A stretch of DNA of 64,000 nt, from the NCBI RefSeq assembly GCF_904849725.1, contig NC_058522.1:192598968-192662967 (forward strand), given 5' to 3'. Under the pieces are notes generated by a model, which saw only the letters and a list, made by a program, of their open reading frames with translations, did not search any database and had not been told where the DNA came from. Made by a program: the position numbers and the translations under genes. Below, piece by piece: positions 45,450-56,137 of this stretch (the stretch's first letter is position 1; each line of letters opens with the position of its first letter). This DNA comes from Hordeum vulgare subsp. vulgare. Its lineage: Eukaryota > Streptophyta > Magnoliopsida > Poales > Poaceae.

Positions 45450-45910
45450 TATTAGCCATGGAAGATTGAAATTACAGTAACCCAACATCAGCACAAGTAT
45501 ATTTTAAGTTTGCTACAGTACCTAAGGAAGTGGTGGTTTGCTTTCTTGTACTAATGTTATCACGAGTTTCTCTTTAAGTTTCGTGTTGTGAAGTTTTCAA
45601 GTTTTGGGTGAAGTTCTTATGGACAAAGAGATAAAGAGTGGCAAGATCTCAAGCTTGGGGATGCCCAAGGCACCTCAAGAGATTCAAGGATGCCGTAAAA
45701 GCCTAAGCTTGGGGATGCCCCGGGAAGGCATCCCCTCTCTCGTCTTGAATCCATCGGTAACGTTACTTGCGGCTATATTTTTATTCACCACATGTTATGT
45801 GTTTTTGCTTGGAACGTCTTGCATCGTAGGAGTCTTTTATTTTTGTTGTGTCACAATCATCCTTGCTACACACCTAGAGAGAGAGACATGCACACACCGT
45901 GATTTTGTCG

Positions 45911-46020
45911 AGCTTCACTTATATCTTTAGGTAGACAATTCAGCTCACATGTGCTTCACTTATATCTTTTGAGCTAGATACTTTTGCTCTATGTGCTTCA
46001 CTTATATCTTTTAGAGCACA
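45911..46020 (+). repeat. Three copies of a 45-bp repeat
   Basis: TGCTTCACTTATATCTTT recurs three times at about 45-bp spacing, followed by GAGC. Diverged copies lie at 11450-11660 and 17455-17665 in the tandem element. Confidence 0.75.
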
Positions 46021-47633
46021 GTGGTGCATTTCTTGGTTGTTGATCTATTCTTTGAAAGTAGTCTCGAAAGGGGTAGTTATCCAAAGGGATACGAAAACTT
46101 CCACCTTCATGTGCATTGAATAGTTAGAGAAGTTTGATTCATCTCAATTAGTTTTGAGTTGTGGTTATGGTAATATTAAAGTCATGCTAGTAAGGTGTTG
46201 CGGATCTAGACATACTTGTGTTGAAGTTAGTGATTCCCGTAGCATGCACTTATGGTGAACCGCTATGTGATGAAATCTGAGCATGATTAGTCTATTGATT
46301 GTCATCCTTTGCGTGGCGGTCGGGATCACGCGATGGTTTATACTTTTGCAACCCTTCCCCTAGGAGTATGCGTTGAATGCTTTGTTTCGGTTACTAATAA
46401 AACTTTTGCAACAAGTATATGAGTTCTTCATGACTAATGTTGAGTCCATGGTTTAGATGCACTTTCACCTTCCACCATCATTATCTTCTTAGTGTCGTGC
46501 AACTTTTGTCGGTGCACAAAATCCACCATTAGCCTCCCTCGAAACAGCCACCATACCTACCTACTATGGCTTTTTCAAAGTCATTCCGAGATATATTGCC
46601 GTGCAACTACCACCATGACATGTGCCACCACGTCTACATTGCCATTGCATGATCGTAAGATAGCTAGCATGATGTTTCCATTGATGTCTATGCCATGCTA
46701 GATCATTGCCACGGTACACTACCGAAGGCATTCCATATAGAGTCATCGTTACTCTAAGTTTTGAGTTAAAAGTGTGATGATCATCATTAATGGAGCATTG
46801 TACCATGTGAGGAAATCAAAGAGGCCAAAGAAGCCCACCAAAAAAAAAGAAGCCAAAGATCCCACCAAAATAAAAAAATGAGAGAAAAAGAGAGAAGGGA
46901 CAATGCTACCACTTTTTCCACACTTGTGCATATTAAGCACCATGATCTTCATGATTGAGAGTCCCTCGTTTTGTCACCACCATATAGCTAGCCGGAAATT
47001 TTCATTATATAATTTGGCTTGTATATTCCAATGATAGGCTTCCTTAAAATTGCCATAGGTCTTCGTGAGAAAGCAAGTTGGATGCACACCCACTAGTTCT
47101 CTTTAAGAGCTTTCACATTGATATCTCTAGTGCATCATTTGTATGGCAATCCCTACTCATTCACATTGATATCTATTGATGAGCATCTCCACAGCTGAGT
47201 GATATGCCTAGTTAATGTGACTATCTTCTCCTTTTCGTCTTGCAACCGCCACCACATTCCACACCATCTATAGTGCTATAACCATGGATCACGCTCATGT
47301 ATTGCGTGAGAGTTCAAAATGTTTGAGAAAGTAAAGGTGTGAAACAATTACTTGGCCAATACCGGGGTTGTGCATGATTTAAATTCGTTGTGCAATGATG
47401 ATAGAGCATAGCCACACTATATGCTTTTGTAGGGATAACTTTCTTTTGGCCTTGTTATTTTGAAAGTTCATGATTACTTTGCTAGTTTGCTTGAATTATT
47501 ATTGTTTCCACGTCAATAGCAAACTATTGTTTTGAATCTAATGGATCTGAACATTCACGTTACATAAGAGGAATTACAAAGGAAACCTATGCTAGGTAGC
47601 ATGAAAGCATCAAAAATTCATTCTTATCACTTC

Positions 47634-47653
47634 CCTACTCGACGACGAGCAGG
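47634..47653. promoter_or_regulatory. Hairpin before the 3' LTR, gag-protease element
   Basis: CCTACTCG, loop ACGA, CGAGCAGG: eight-base arms with one mismatch, just before the PPT. Counterpart of 13358-13377. Confidence 0.5.
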
Positions 47654-47672
47654 AGTTAAGCTTGGGGATGCT

Positions 47673-49294
47673 TGATAAGTCTCAAACGTATCTATAATTT
47701 TTGATGGTTTCACGCTGTTATCTTGTCTTCTTTGGTTGTTTTATGTACATTTTATATATTTTTTGGGACTAACTTATTAATTCAGTGCCAAGTGCCAGTT
47801 CCTGTTTTTTCCGTGTTTTGACTCTTTTCAGATCTGATTTTGGAACAGAGTCCAAACGGAAGAAAAACAATGAAATGATTTTTTTCCGAATAGAAGAAGA
47901 TCAGGGGGCCTTTGGGCCAAGCCAGGTGTGCTCCAGGGAGCCCAGAAGCCCCCACTCCGCCACCAGGGGAGGCGGCGGTGGGCAGGCTTGTGGCCTCCCT
48001 GGGCGCCCCTGACCTAGGTCGTTGGCCTATAAATTCCTAAATATTCCGCAAAAAATCAGGGGAGTCTCGAAAATACTTTTCCGCCGCCACAATCTACCGT
48101 TTCCGCGAGATCTCATCTGGAGACCCTTCCCGGCGCCCTGCCGAATGGGGCTTTGGAGTTGGAGGGCTTCTTCATCATCACCATCGGCCCTCCAATGACT
48201 CGTGAGTAGTTCACTTCAGACCTATGGGTCCGTACTTAGTAACTAGATGGCTTCTTCTCTCTCTTGGATCTTCAATACAAAGTTCTCCATGATCTTCATG
48301 GAGATCTATCCGATGTAATCTTCTTTGACGGTCTGTTTGTCGAGATCCGATGAATTGTGGATTTCTGATCAAATTATCTATGATATATATTTGAGTCTTT
48401 GCTAATTTATTATATGCATGATTTGATATCCTTGTAAGTCTCTCCGAGTCAAGGGTTTTGTTTGGCCAACTAGATCTATAATTCTTGCAATGGGAGAAGT
48501 GCTTGGTTTTGGGTTCTGCCATGTGGTGACCTTTCCCAGTGACAGTAGTGGCAGCAAGGCACACATCAAGTAGTTGCCATCAAGGGTAAAAAGATGGGGT
48601 TTTATCATTGTTTTGAGATTATCCCTCTACATCATGTCATCTTGCTTAAGGCGTTACTCTGTTCTTATGGACTTAATACACTAGATGCATGCTGGATAGC
48701 GGTCGACGTGTGGAGTAATAGTAGTAGATGAAGACAGTATCGGTCTACTTGTTTCGGACGTGATGCCTATTGAAATAATCATTGCATAGATATCGTCACG
48801 ACTTTGCGCGGTTCTATCAATTGCTCGACGGTAATTTGTTCACCACCGTCTACTTGCTTTCATGAGAGAAGCCACTAGTAAACACTACGGCCCCCGGGTC
48901 TATTCACATCCATCATTTACATCTCCTCTTTTACTTTGCTTTGTTACTTTGTTGCTTTCATTTCTCACTTGGCAAATAATCTATAAGGGATTGACAACCC
49001 CTTCATAGCGTTGGGAGCAAGTTTTTGTGTTTGTGCAAGATCTTGAGATACTCCTCCACTGGATTGATACCTTGGTTCTCAAACTGAGGGAAATACTTAC
49101 CACCGCTACGCTACATCACCCTTTCCGCTTTGAGGGAACAACAACGCAAGGCTCCAAGGCCACGGGGGAAATCCTTTGGATAATTGCCTAGGAAGTCCCT
49201 TAAGGCGTAGCCGCAGCAGAAAGATCAAGCCAAGTATTCTCCCGTCGACGTGCCTATTTCTCGCGCCGTTGGAAGGTCTTTTATTGCAGTAGCA
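47673..49294 (+). repeat. 3' LTR, gag-protease element
   Basis: 1622 bp, TGATAAGTCTCAAACG to ATTGCAGTAGCA, next to target-site copy GGGAG. Confidence 0.9.
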
Positions 49295-49299
49295 GGGAG

Positions 49300-49587
49300 T
49301 TGAAGCCGGGTCCCGATGCGGCCTTGCAATTCGAAAAGGAACTCAAGCAGAGTCCTTTCAACATGAGTCCCCGCGGGAACAAGCCTGGGAGAAGACGGCG
49401 GTGCTGGAGTGGCATTCCGCCTTCCCCGGCCACGGCCTCCACGGCGACCGCGGCCCCCCGCCCCTCGGCCACCTCGGGCGCACAGGCCACCCTCCTCGGC
49501 TGCGGCCCCTGAAGCTGTGGCATGAGCCGAACAGGATCCTCTTGCCCCCCTGGCGGCCGATGGTGGCCGTCCTCGTCCCCTAGCAAT
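49300..49587 (-). pseudogene. Antisense B3-like ORF, N-terminal part
   Basis: Minus-strand frame with an Arg/Gly-rich start (ARGRGRPP, later RGGRGRGRRN) leading into VERTLLEFLFELQGRIGTRL, which continues at 41104. Where an ATG is expected the sequence reads ACCATTGCTAGG (ATT at 49587-49585); the relative at 7502 reads ACCATGGCTGGC. So the start codon seems lost by one substitution. The Arg/Gly-rich start, the helix and the following LP motif are shared with 7044-7502. The 49300 end is the target-site copy of the insertion that splits the ORF. Confidence 0.6.
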
Positions 49588-49698
49588 GGTTAGGGGTGGG
49601 CGCCACCTGAATCTAAGGAAGATACTTCAGAAGAAGACGGGGATGTTGAGTGTTTCAGGAGTTTGATGGATGAGAAAAAACCCCTCGCAAACCCCCTA

Positions 49699-49705
49699 AT
49701 TTATA
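49699..49705 (-). promoter_or_regulatory. TATA box of the antisense ORF
   Basis: TATAAAT on the minus strand about 112 bp upstream of the former start codon, in a spacing normal for a plant gene with a short leader. It points opposite to the LTR promoter, so the ORF seems to have its own transcription start. Confidence 0.5.
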
Positions 49706-50092
49706 GGGCGAGGCGCGGGGGCTAGCTCCCCTCACTCCAGAAACCGCCGCCCCTCTCTCCCAATCAACCCTAATCACGGGCGAAGAGGGAGCCGCCCTGC
49801 TGCACCTATGCACGCAGGGGCAGGCCCTGCCACGACTGCGACCTTTAAGACCATGATCTCCACTTGCCTGACTGTTACTGCGCATGCCTCACGTGTGGCA
49901 GTAATGCTTTGAGAGGAGTGATGGCCACTATGCGCACGCATGTCCACCTCGCGCGCTCAATGCGCGATGTGGGGAAATGCCACTTGCAACAGCTCCAAGT
50001 TGCCAAGTACCCTATCAAAGAAGCCTGTGCACCACTTTGGGCCTGGCCCAACGACGCCTCGCGCGCGTGTGTGGCCCAGGCCTGGGTGCTCG

Positions 50093-50921
50093 TGTCGGTG
50101 CACTAGAGACTGGGGTCTCCTGTTCCCCATACTTGTGCACGAGCGCCGGCAACACACTTGGCGGCAATACATGAAGAGGGACCTATGGGAAGATACCCCA
50201 GGCTCGCCAAGGCCACACCTCACCAAAGGTGTGAAGAACCAGCCCTGGCTACAAGGCCCCGACAAGCCCTCCTTGTCGGGAAGACCACAAGGCCCCGGCA
50301 AGCCCTCCTTGCCGGGAAGTCTTCCAAGGCCTCGGAAAGCCCTCATTGCTGGGAAGACGGGTTAGGCCATCGGAAAGGGCGCCAGGCCGGCATGCTCCCT
50401 TCGTCCGCCAGGTGTCCCTCCTACCACAGTGCCACTGACTCCCACCACTCCAATGCATCCCTCATGTGCCAGCACAAAGCCCAGATGTCAATACACCTCG
50501 GTATGTGTCGATGCCACCTTGATGCAGGTTAGGGGGCCTAACAAGGCATTTACTGCCCCCTAACACTGCGGCAGATAGATAGCGGTGAACCCTGTTCACT
50601 ATGCAACTCGTGAACCCACTTCAGAGCAATTTTGGTGACCCCTTTGCCTATAAAAGGAGGCCCAAAGCTTAGTTCTAGGGGTTGGACCTTTTGGGGTTTA
50701 GACTCTTCGATCACCAGCTAATTCCGTAGCAAGAAACTCTATAGTAAGCACCCAATACAACAAACAAAGCATGAGTAGGGTTTTACACGTCAAGCGGCCC
50801 GAACCTGGGTAAAAGACCTTGTCGGTGCTAATTGCTAGTTATGGTCTTGGCGCCACCTCTCTCCATCCTCCGAACGATCAAGCGATCCTTGGAATTTCCC
50901 ATAGGTGTCGTTTTCCCGACA
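50093..50921 (+). repeat. 3' LTR of the Tat-like element
   Basis: 829 bp, TGTCGGTGCACTAG to TTTTCCCGACA, preceded by a purine-rich CAGGCCTGGGTGCTCG. TATAAAAG at 50649-50656. Confidence 0.8.
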
Positions 50922-51214
50922 CGCTGTACCCGACTAGATCTTTTTGAATCCATATTATCCGGCTAGCATCCAATGATACATGGCTAGTGAGACTGGACCA
51001 TCCACCATATCATATGCTAATTTAGTTGGTTGCGCATCCACACAACTCTTTCGACTACGGTCCATTTAGGTCAGTCATGATACAATGTATAGTCTCACAA
51101 ACAAGACACATAATTGTTAATACACATCATTGATAGTTTCCCAGGACTATATTTATTCATAAACACATAGGAAATGTCATCATACATGATTGACTCTTGG
51201 GCATATGTCCAACA
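50922..51214 (-). repeat. Copia 3' LTR, proximal part
   Basis: Matches about 57200-57493 of the 5' LTR and ends GGGCATATGTCCAACA. The first 10-15 bases are hard to align. Together with 30360-31353 it covers the LTR except for about 70 bp. Confidence 0.8.
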
Positions 51215-51225
51215 GTCTCCCACTT
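51215..51225 (-). other. Polypurine tract of the copia element
   Basis: AAGTGGGAGAC on the minus strand, directly before the 3' LTR. Confidence 0.75.
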
Positions 51226-51354
51226 GCAGTAGAGTCAATCAAATATACATCGAATGTCCATAGCTCTAACGTGCGCCTCATGCTTCGGCTATGGAAGCGG
51301 CTTAGTCAAGGATGTGCGACGTTTGCATCCGTGTGAATTTTGCATAAATTAGTA

Positions 51355-52000
51355 TCACCATTCTATACGAGCTTTTGTATTAGGTGATACTTTCGTTCTA
51401 TGTGCCTGGTGTTGTGGTGTTGTCACTTGGCAAAGGTCAAACGGTTTTGACCAGCCCGAGAACACACAAAGATCCTCCAGGAACTTCCAAATCCGAACAC
51501 CTTCCTTTGCAGCTTCACAAGACGCAATGTATTCTACCTCTATTGTGGTGTCGGCCACCATAACTTGCTTGGAACTCGTCCAGCTCACTGCTCCTCCATT
51601 CATGACATACACGAATCTAGTTTGCAATGGACAGTCATCCCTGTCGGTTTGGAAACTAGCATCAACGTAACCCTTTACGCTGAGCTTTCTCCTCACCTCG
51701 TTAAACTTGGTACATCTCTTTAGTCCTTTTAAGGCACTTCAAGATAGATTCCACCGTTGCCAAGTGACTCTCACCTGGGGCGGCCTGGTATCTGCTTGTT
51801 AAGCTTATTGCATAGGCAACATCAGGTCGTGTACATAGCATGGCATACATGATGGATTCTATTGCCGAAGAATACAGAATCCTACTCATCTGGTTTCGCT
51901 CATCAGAAGTCATAGAACTCTGAGTCTTACTTAGCCTTATACTACGTGAGACGAGCAAGAACCCTTTCTTGGCCTCACTCATGTTGAACTGCTTCAACAC
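51355..52000 (-). pseudogene. Copia RNase H and connecting region
   Basis: Two open pieces in different frames. 52000-51701 carries the connection after RT (MSRILYSSAIESIMYAMLCT, then RPDVAYAISLTSRYQ). 51696-51355 carries RNase H (VKGYVDASFQTDRDD, GGAVSWTSSKQ, then TTIEVEYIASCEAAKEGV). The enzyme would degrade the RNA strand in RNA-DNA hybrids. The two pieces are separated by a frame change near 51698. Confidence 0.8.
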
Positions 52001-52102
52001 TTTGTCTATGTATGTGCTCTGGCTTAAGCTGAGTAGCCTCCTCGATCTATCTTTATATATATTGATGCCTAAAATCTACACTACCTCTCCAAGATCCTTC
52101 AT

Positions 52103-52803
52103 TCAAAACTTACCATTCAATGATTCCTTGACTGAGTTCAACATCGAAACATCATTTCCAACTGGTAGTATGCCACCCACATACAAGATCAAAAATACTA
52201 CCGAGCTCCCACTAGACTTATTGTATAAACAATTGTCCTCTTCGTTCTTGGTGAAATCGAGGCCAACGATGAATTCATCAAAACGAATATTACAACTCTG
52301 AGCTGCTTGCCTCAATCCATAAATGTATCTCTTCAGCTTGCATACTTTACGAGCGTTAGTTGTACCGACAAAACCTTCGGGGTGTATCATGTATACATCC
52401 TCTTTTAAATTTCCATGAATAAAGCCATTTTGAGATCCATCTGGTATACCTCATAATCAAAATATGCAGCTATAGCTAGTATGATCGTCACCGACTTCAG
52501 CATCGCTACTGGCGAGTAGGTCTCGTCATAGTCAATTCCTTGAAATTGTCCATAACCTTTAGCGACAAGACGAGCTTTGTCGATTTGAACATTTCCATCC
52601 ACATCGTTTTTCTTCTTGAAGACCCATTTGCAACCAATGTCTACTATGCGAGGTGACGAATCAACCAAGTCGCAAACTTGATTATCATCCATGGACTTTA
52701 ACTCAGATCTCAAGGCCTCAAGCCATGCCTCAGAATCTGGGCTTATCATCGCTGGGGCATATGTGGCCAGCTCATTGCTTTCTAGCAACAACACATCGCA
52801 CAA
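52103..52803 (-). pseudogene. Copia reverse transcriptase, catalytic pair lost
   Basis: 52803-52405 reads WLEALRSELKSMDDNQVCDL, later GCKWVFKKK and KARLVAKGYGQ, then DETYSPVAMLKSV and YQMDLKMALF. 52390-52103 reads KLKRYIYGLRQA and, at 52183-52151, YVGGILPVGND. The two catalytic Asp of the Y-V-D-D box are Gly-Gly here, which would abolish polymerase activity. A frame break separates the parts near 52400. Confidence 0.85.
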
Positions 52804-52809
52804 TTTGCA

Positions 52810-53756
52810 CTATCTATCTAACCTCCGTGTCTTCGATGCAGACTCCACTACGGGTTCCGTGACCAACTCCCATATGATCTCATCACTGGCCGAGCCGTCC
52901 CCTAGTGGCTCTCGAATTTCTTCGAGTCGCACCGTTCTCCCACTAGACTCCCAGCTCGGAAATTCTTTCTCTAGGAAAACCCCGTCCCATGCAACAAGCA
53001 CTTTGTTCTCTTCTCGGTTGTATAAGTTGTATCCCAAGGTTTCCCTCGGATATCCCACAAATATGCATTTTTCCGACATGGGTTTAAGTTTGTCCGACAT
53101 GAGTCGCTTGACAAATCTTCACAACACCAAATCATTAGAAAAGACAAACTTGGATTCTTCCTAGCCCACATCTCATGTGGTGTCTTGTCTATGGATTTTT
53201 ATGGTACCCTGTTAAGTGCAAAAGCTACAGTTTATAGAGCATATCCCCAAATATAAAAGGGTAAATCTGATTGGTTCATCATCGATCGGACCATGTCCCA
53301 TAAGGTTTTATTTCTCCGTTCTGACACGCCTTTTCTCTGTGGTGTGAGCTGAGGTACTATACCTCGGCTTATCAGATGATCATCAAACTCATGGGTCATG
53401 TACTCACCTCCACAATGTGATCGTAGCAGTTTTATCGTCTTGCCGAGGTGATTTTCACCCTCGTTCTGAAATTCTGTGAACTTTTCAAAAGTCTCTAACT
53501 TATGCCTGATCAAATATATATATCCATATCTACTCAAGTCGTCAATAAATGTCAGGAAGTACTGATAGACACCTCTAGCCGTTGTGCTCATTGGACAACA
53601 CACACCATTGCGTATAAGCTCCAACAACTTAGACGCCCTCTCACGACTCTTTGCAAAAGGAGACTTAGTCATCTTTCCTAGCAAGTATGATTCGCATGTC
53701 TCGAACGACCCATAGTCGGACGAAGTTAGGAGTCCATCATCATGGAGATTCTTCAT
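52810..53756 (-). pseudogene. Copia integrase, broken
   Basis: 53756-53232 has the core: PMSTTARGVYQYFLTFIDDL, YGYIYLIRHKLETFEKF, then LRSHCGGEYMTHEF and GVSERRNKTLWDMVRSMM. At the two catalytic Asp positions the residues differ (IRNGVC in the first block, SHCGGE in the second), while the Glu in SERRN remains. 53171-52810 holds the C-terminal SH3-like part (EKCIFVGYPRETLGYNLY) in other frames. Integrase would insert the cDNA in the nucleus. Confidence 0.8.
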
Positions 53757-53963
53757 GTCTTACAGACTAATGTGTCCAAGCTGGCAATGCTAGAGGTATG
53801 TCAGATTTATCTCATTAGGCTTATGCCTCTTAACATTCATGTTATAGACTGGTACCGTTACTAGAATCAAAATAAATATCCCATCTACAATGGGTGCATA
53901 GCCGTGGAACATTCCATTAAAATAAAATGAACAACCGTTATCCTTTAAATTGAATTCATAACC

Positions 53964-54437
53964 CTAACTCATCAAGCATGAGGTCGAAAAAATGTTCCAA
54001 CTAAGTGCAGGAATGTAATAACAATTACTCAATTCCAAAATAAATCCAGAAGTAAGGTGCAGGTGCATCGCGTCCTCCTCCAACGCAACAAGTCTTGCTT
54101 TCTTGCTGACCCTGATGTCAATCTGCCCTTGTGCCACATGCTTAGTTCTTACCAGCCCCTGCATCGAGTTGCAAATATGAACAACCGATACGGTATCAAA
54201 TACCCAAGAGCTACTAGGTATGTCAGCAAGGTAAATGTCTATAACGTATGTAACAAGTGTACCTTTACGTGAAGAAGCATCCTTGCCATGCTCAGCAAGC
54301 CACTTGCTACACTGCCTCGTCCAATGACCATATTCCTTGGAATGAAAGCAAATGGTTTTTGAGTTCGGTCCAGACTTCGCCTCAGCGTCGGAGACAACCT
54401 TCTCCGTGCCCTTTGCCTCACACTTTTTTTGGACCAA
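53964..54437 (-). pseudogene. Copia zinc knuckle and protease, broken
   Basis: Residues 30-43 read CFHSKEYGHWTRQC: the second Cys of the knuckle is Ser. Residues 76-90 read SSSWVFDTVSVVHIC: the protease loop D-T-G is D-T-V. The downstream part (LELSNCYYIPALSWNIFS) is the usual link to the integrase. Both changes would disable the functions. Confidence 0.8.
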
Positions 54438-54475
54438 CTCTTCTTGAACTTTTCCAAGTTCTGCACCAACAACAC

Positions 54476-54962
54476 TTAATGTGTGCCTTTCCTAATATCC
54501 TGCTCTGCCACCTTGAGCATCCCATGCAATTCATTGAGCTTCTTATCCATGCCAAGCATATGAAAGTTCGAGATGAGCGTCCCATAGCTAGCTGGAAGAG
54601 AACCCAGAACTACATCAGTAGGAGGCTCGTCCGAGATCGGGAAGCCCAAACGATCCAAATCTTGCACGTATCCGATCATCCTGATCACACGCGGGATCAG
54701 TGGATCACCTTCCTTCAGCTTACAATCCATTGAGGATCGTCAAACATTGAACCTTTCGGTCCTAGCATGTACCTGGAACATGCTTTTGAGACTCTTGATC
54801 ATATCGAAATCCGCAATGTCTTGTAAAACGAGCTCCATACAATCCAGCATGAGGCAGCTGATCTTGCTCGATTCATCAACGACCTTCTGGTAGGCATTCT
54901 TGCTAGTGGCTTTAGCATTATTGGTAGGTAACTCTGGAAGTGAATACTCTAGGACATGTTCC
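54476..54962 (-). pseudogene. Copia gag, broken
   Basis: Minus strand from about 54962 reads KNAYQKVVDESSKISCLMLD, ending at TGA 54742-54740, then 54730-54476 continues (LIPRVIRMIGYVQDLDRLG, later LGSLPASYGTLISNFHMLG, the UBN2/copia gag pattern). 54963-56123 is the leader between PBS and gag, about 1.1 kb, with no gene recognised. Confidence 0.75.
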
Positions 54963-56123
54963 TTTTACCATTCTTGAGAACAATTCTCAAATTTCTATAT
55001 CACGTGGTAAAGTTTGTTGCATTCACTTTATCCATTTCCAGAATTTATTTCCATGCACAATTTTGATCTGGTGGTCCCATTGATCTACAACGGAAAAAAT
55101 ATGCAATCACTAAGCAATGTGTTTAGGTGGAGTAATTCAAGCTTTAAATATAAGTACAACCACTAAAGTTGCCATCCCTCCGCAAACTCCCGGTGATTCA
55201 GGATCCGTCTATCGCGAGCGACTAGTGAGCTTTAGCATCACTGCTAGACAACTTGCCTATTCGATAAGCAACACCTTGCTAATGGTATCTCCATTCGACT
55301 CCTGTCGGTCGGGTAGGTATCTTATACCCCAGCTCCCAACCTTCTTTGCCACAAGGTCCAAAACCGTTTTGATAGCCTTGTCAAGTTAATCTGATGCAGT
55401 GCATGTCCGTATGCGACACGAACCCTCTAGTTCAAGGACACCTAGTAACACCTCAATTGTAAGATCCCATCACTAGACGTACTTGACGTGCGAAGGTGCA
55501 ACATCCGGAATGGAAATGTCCTTCATATTAACGATTGATCTTTCTACACTATAACATGCATAGAAAACAAAAAGCAATATCAATCACATATAAACATAAA
55601 TATGTGAAATAGTATGGCTCCTTCATGGATGTCCTTCCAAGTCGGCTCCAACTCGGATGGCCAGGGCACAACTTAATCATGTTTGTCACGCCGGGACGCC
55701 AAAACCTCGAACTTGATCTCGGTCCTCCAACTACTACTACGAGTACTGAATTTATAGAGAATCACAAGTCGACATGCAGGTCGTTATAGAATATAATGAC
55801 AGTGCTTTGGCTCGTGCTGGCTGATAATCATGACACGCAGGTCATGTTAAATAACACACATGCATCACATACATATGAGCCATACTATTCACATCAAACC
55901 TGCAAAATAAACTTATGTATAGAATCACATTCTACCGATTTGTGTGATCGGTGTCACGACCTCATCGATTCCAATGGATAGAAAACATAGCCACAACGAT
56001 CCGAATGTGCAGTTGGTCTCATCAACCGTGCACATAGCCGATCTCAAGAACGACGACGGATCTCATTCTTTGCCTCCACATATAAAATATGCATCCCATA
56101 TGAATACCAATTCCTATAGCAAA

Positions 56124-56136
56124 GGCTCTGATACCA
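56124..56136 (-). other. Primer-binding site of the copia element
   Basis: TGGTATCAGAGCC on the minus strand, one base from the LTR end at 56138. Complementary to initiator tRNA-Met. Confidence 0.9.
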
Positions 56137-56137
56137 C

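Larger units (their letters stand above)
44897..47672 (+). other. Long 3' region of the gag-protease element, no pol
   Basis: No RT, RNase H or integrase motif in any frame. Contains GCTTGGGGATGCCC repeats (45653 and 45709), the GCTTCACTTATATC repeats, a purine tract (46830-46890), and PPT-like GTTAAGCTTGGGGATGCT ending at 47672. Small frames such as 45604-45930 and 46492-46701 have no domain. Confidence 0.65.
41110..49294 (+). mobile_element. Athila-lineage gypsy element with gag-protease only
   Basis: 8185 bp with LTRs 41110-42694 and 47673-49294 and a perfect duplication GGGAG at 41105-41109 and 49295-49299. Interior: PBS 42705, gag-protease frame to 44896, then 2.8 kb without RT, RNase H or integrase. 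LTR pair is clearly similar with a few indels, so the insertion is younger than the elements around it. The interior 3' part shares repeats, purine tract and pre-LTR hairpin with the tandem element at 8576-20839. It is probably moved by enzymes from a related full element. LTR type resembles Sabrina, from memory. Confidence 0.92.
38883..50921 (+). mobile_element. Non-autonomous Tat-like gypsy element carrying an antisense B3-like ORF
   Basis: 5' LTR truncated on the left (38883-39361), PBS (39366-39383), interior 39362-41104 and 49300-50092, and complete 3' LTR (50093-50921). The two LTRs match from the CCGCCAGG block onward, including the TATA box and the shared end TCGTTTTCCCGACA. Without the inserted 41110-49294 element the interior is only about 2.5 kb and has no gag-pol. 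Its single coding feature is on the minus strand. 39362-40714 shows no recognisable gene. The right LTR end abuts the copia LTR at 50922 without a matching duplication, so one side was lost together with the left part of the 5' LTR. Confidence 0.75.

Noticed and set aside
45911..46020. Repeats considered as a CRISPR-like array
   Set aside because: Only three imperfect units without unique spacers of constant length, in a plant retroelement.
52691..53164. 157-codon plus-strand ORF
   Set aside because: Complement of the copia RT/integrase region, whose minus-strand motifs are clear.
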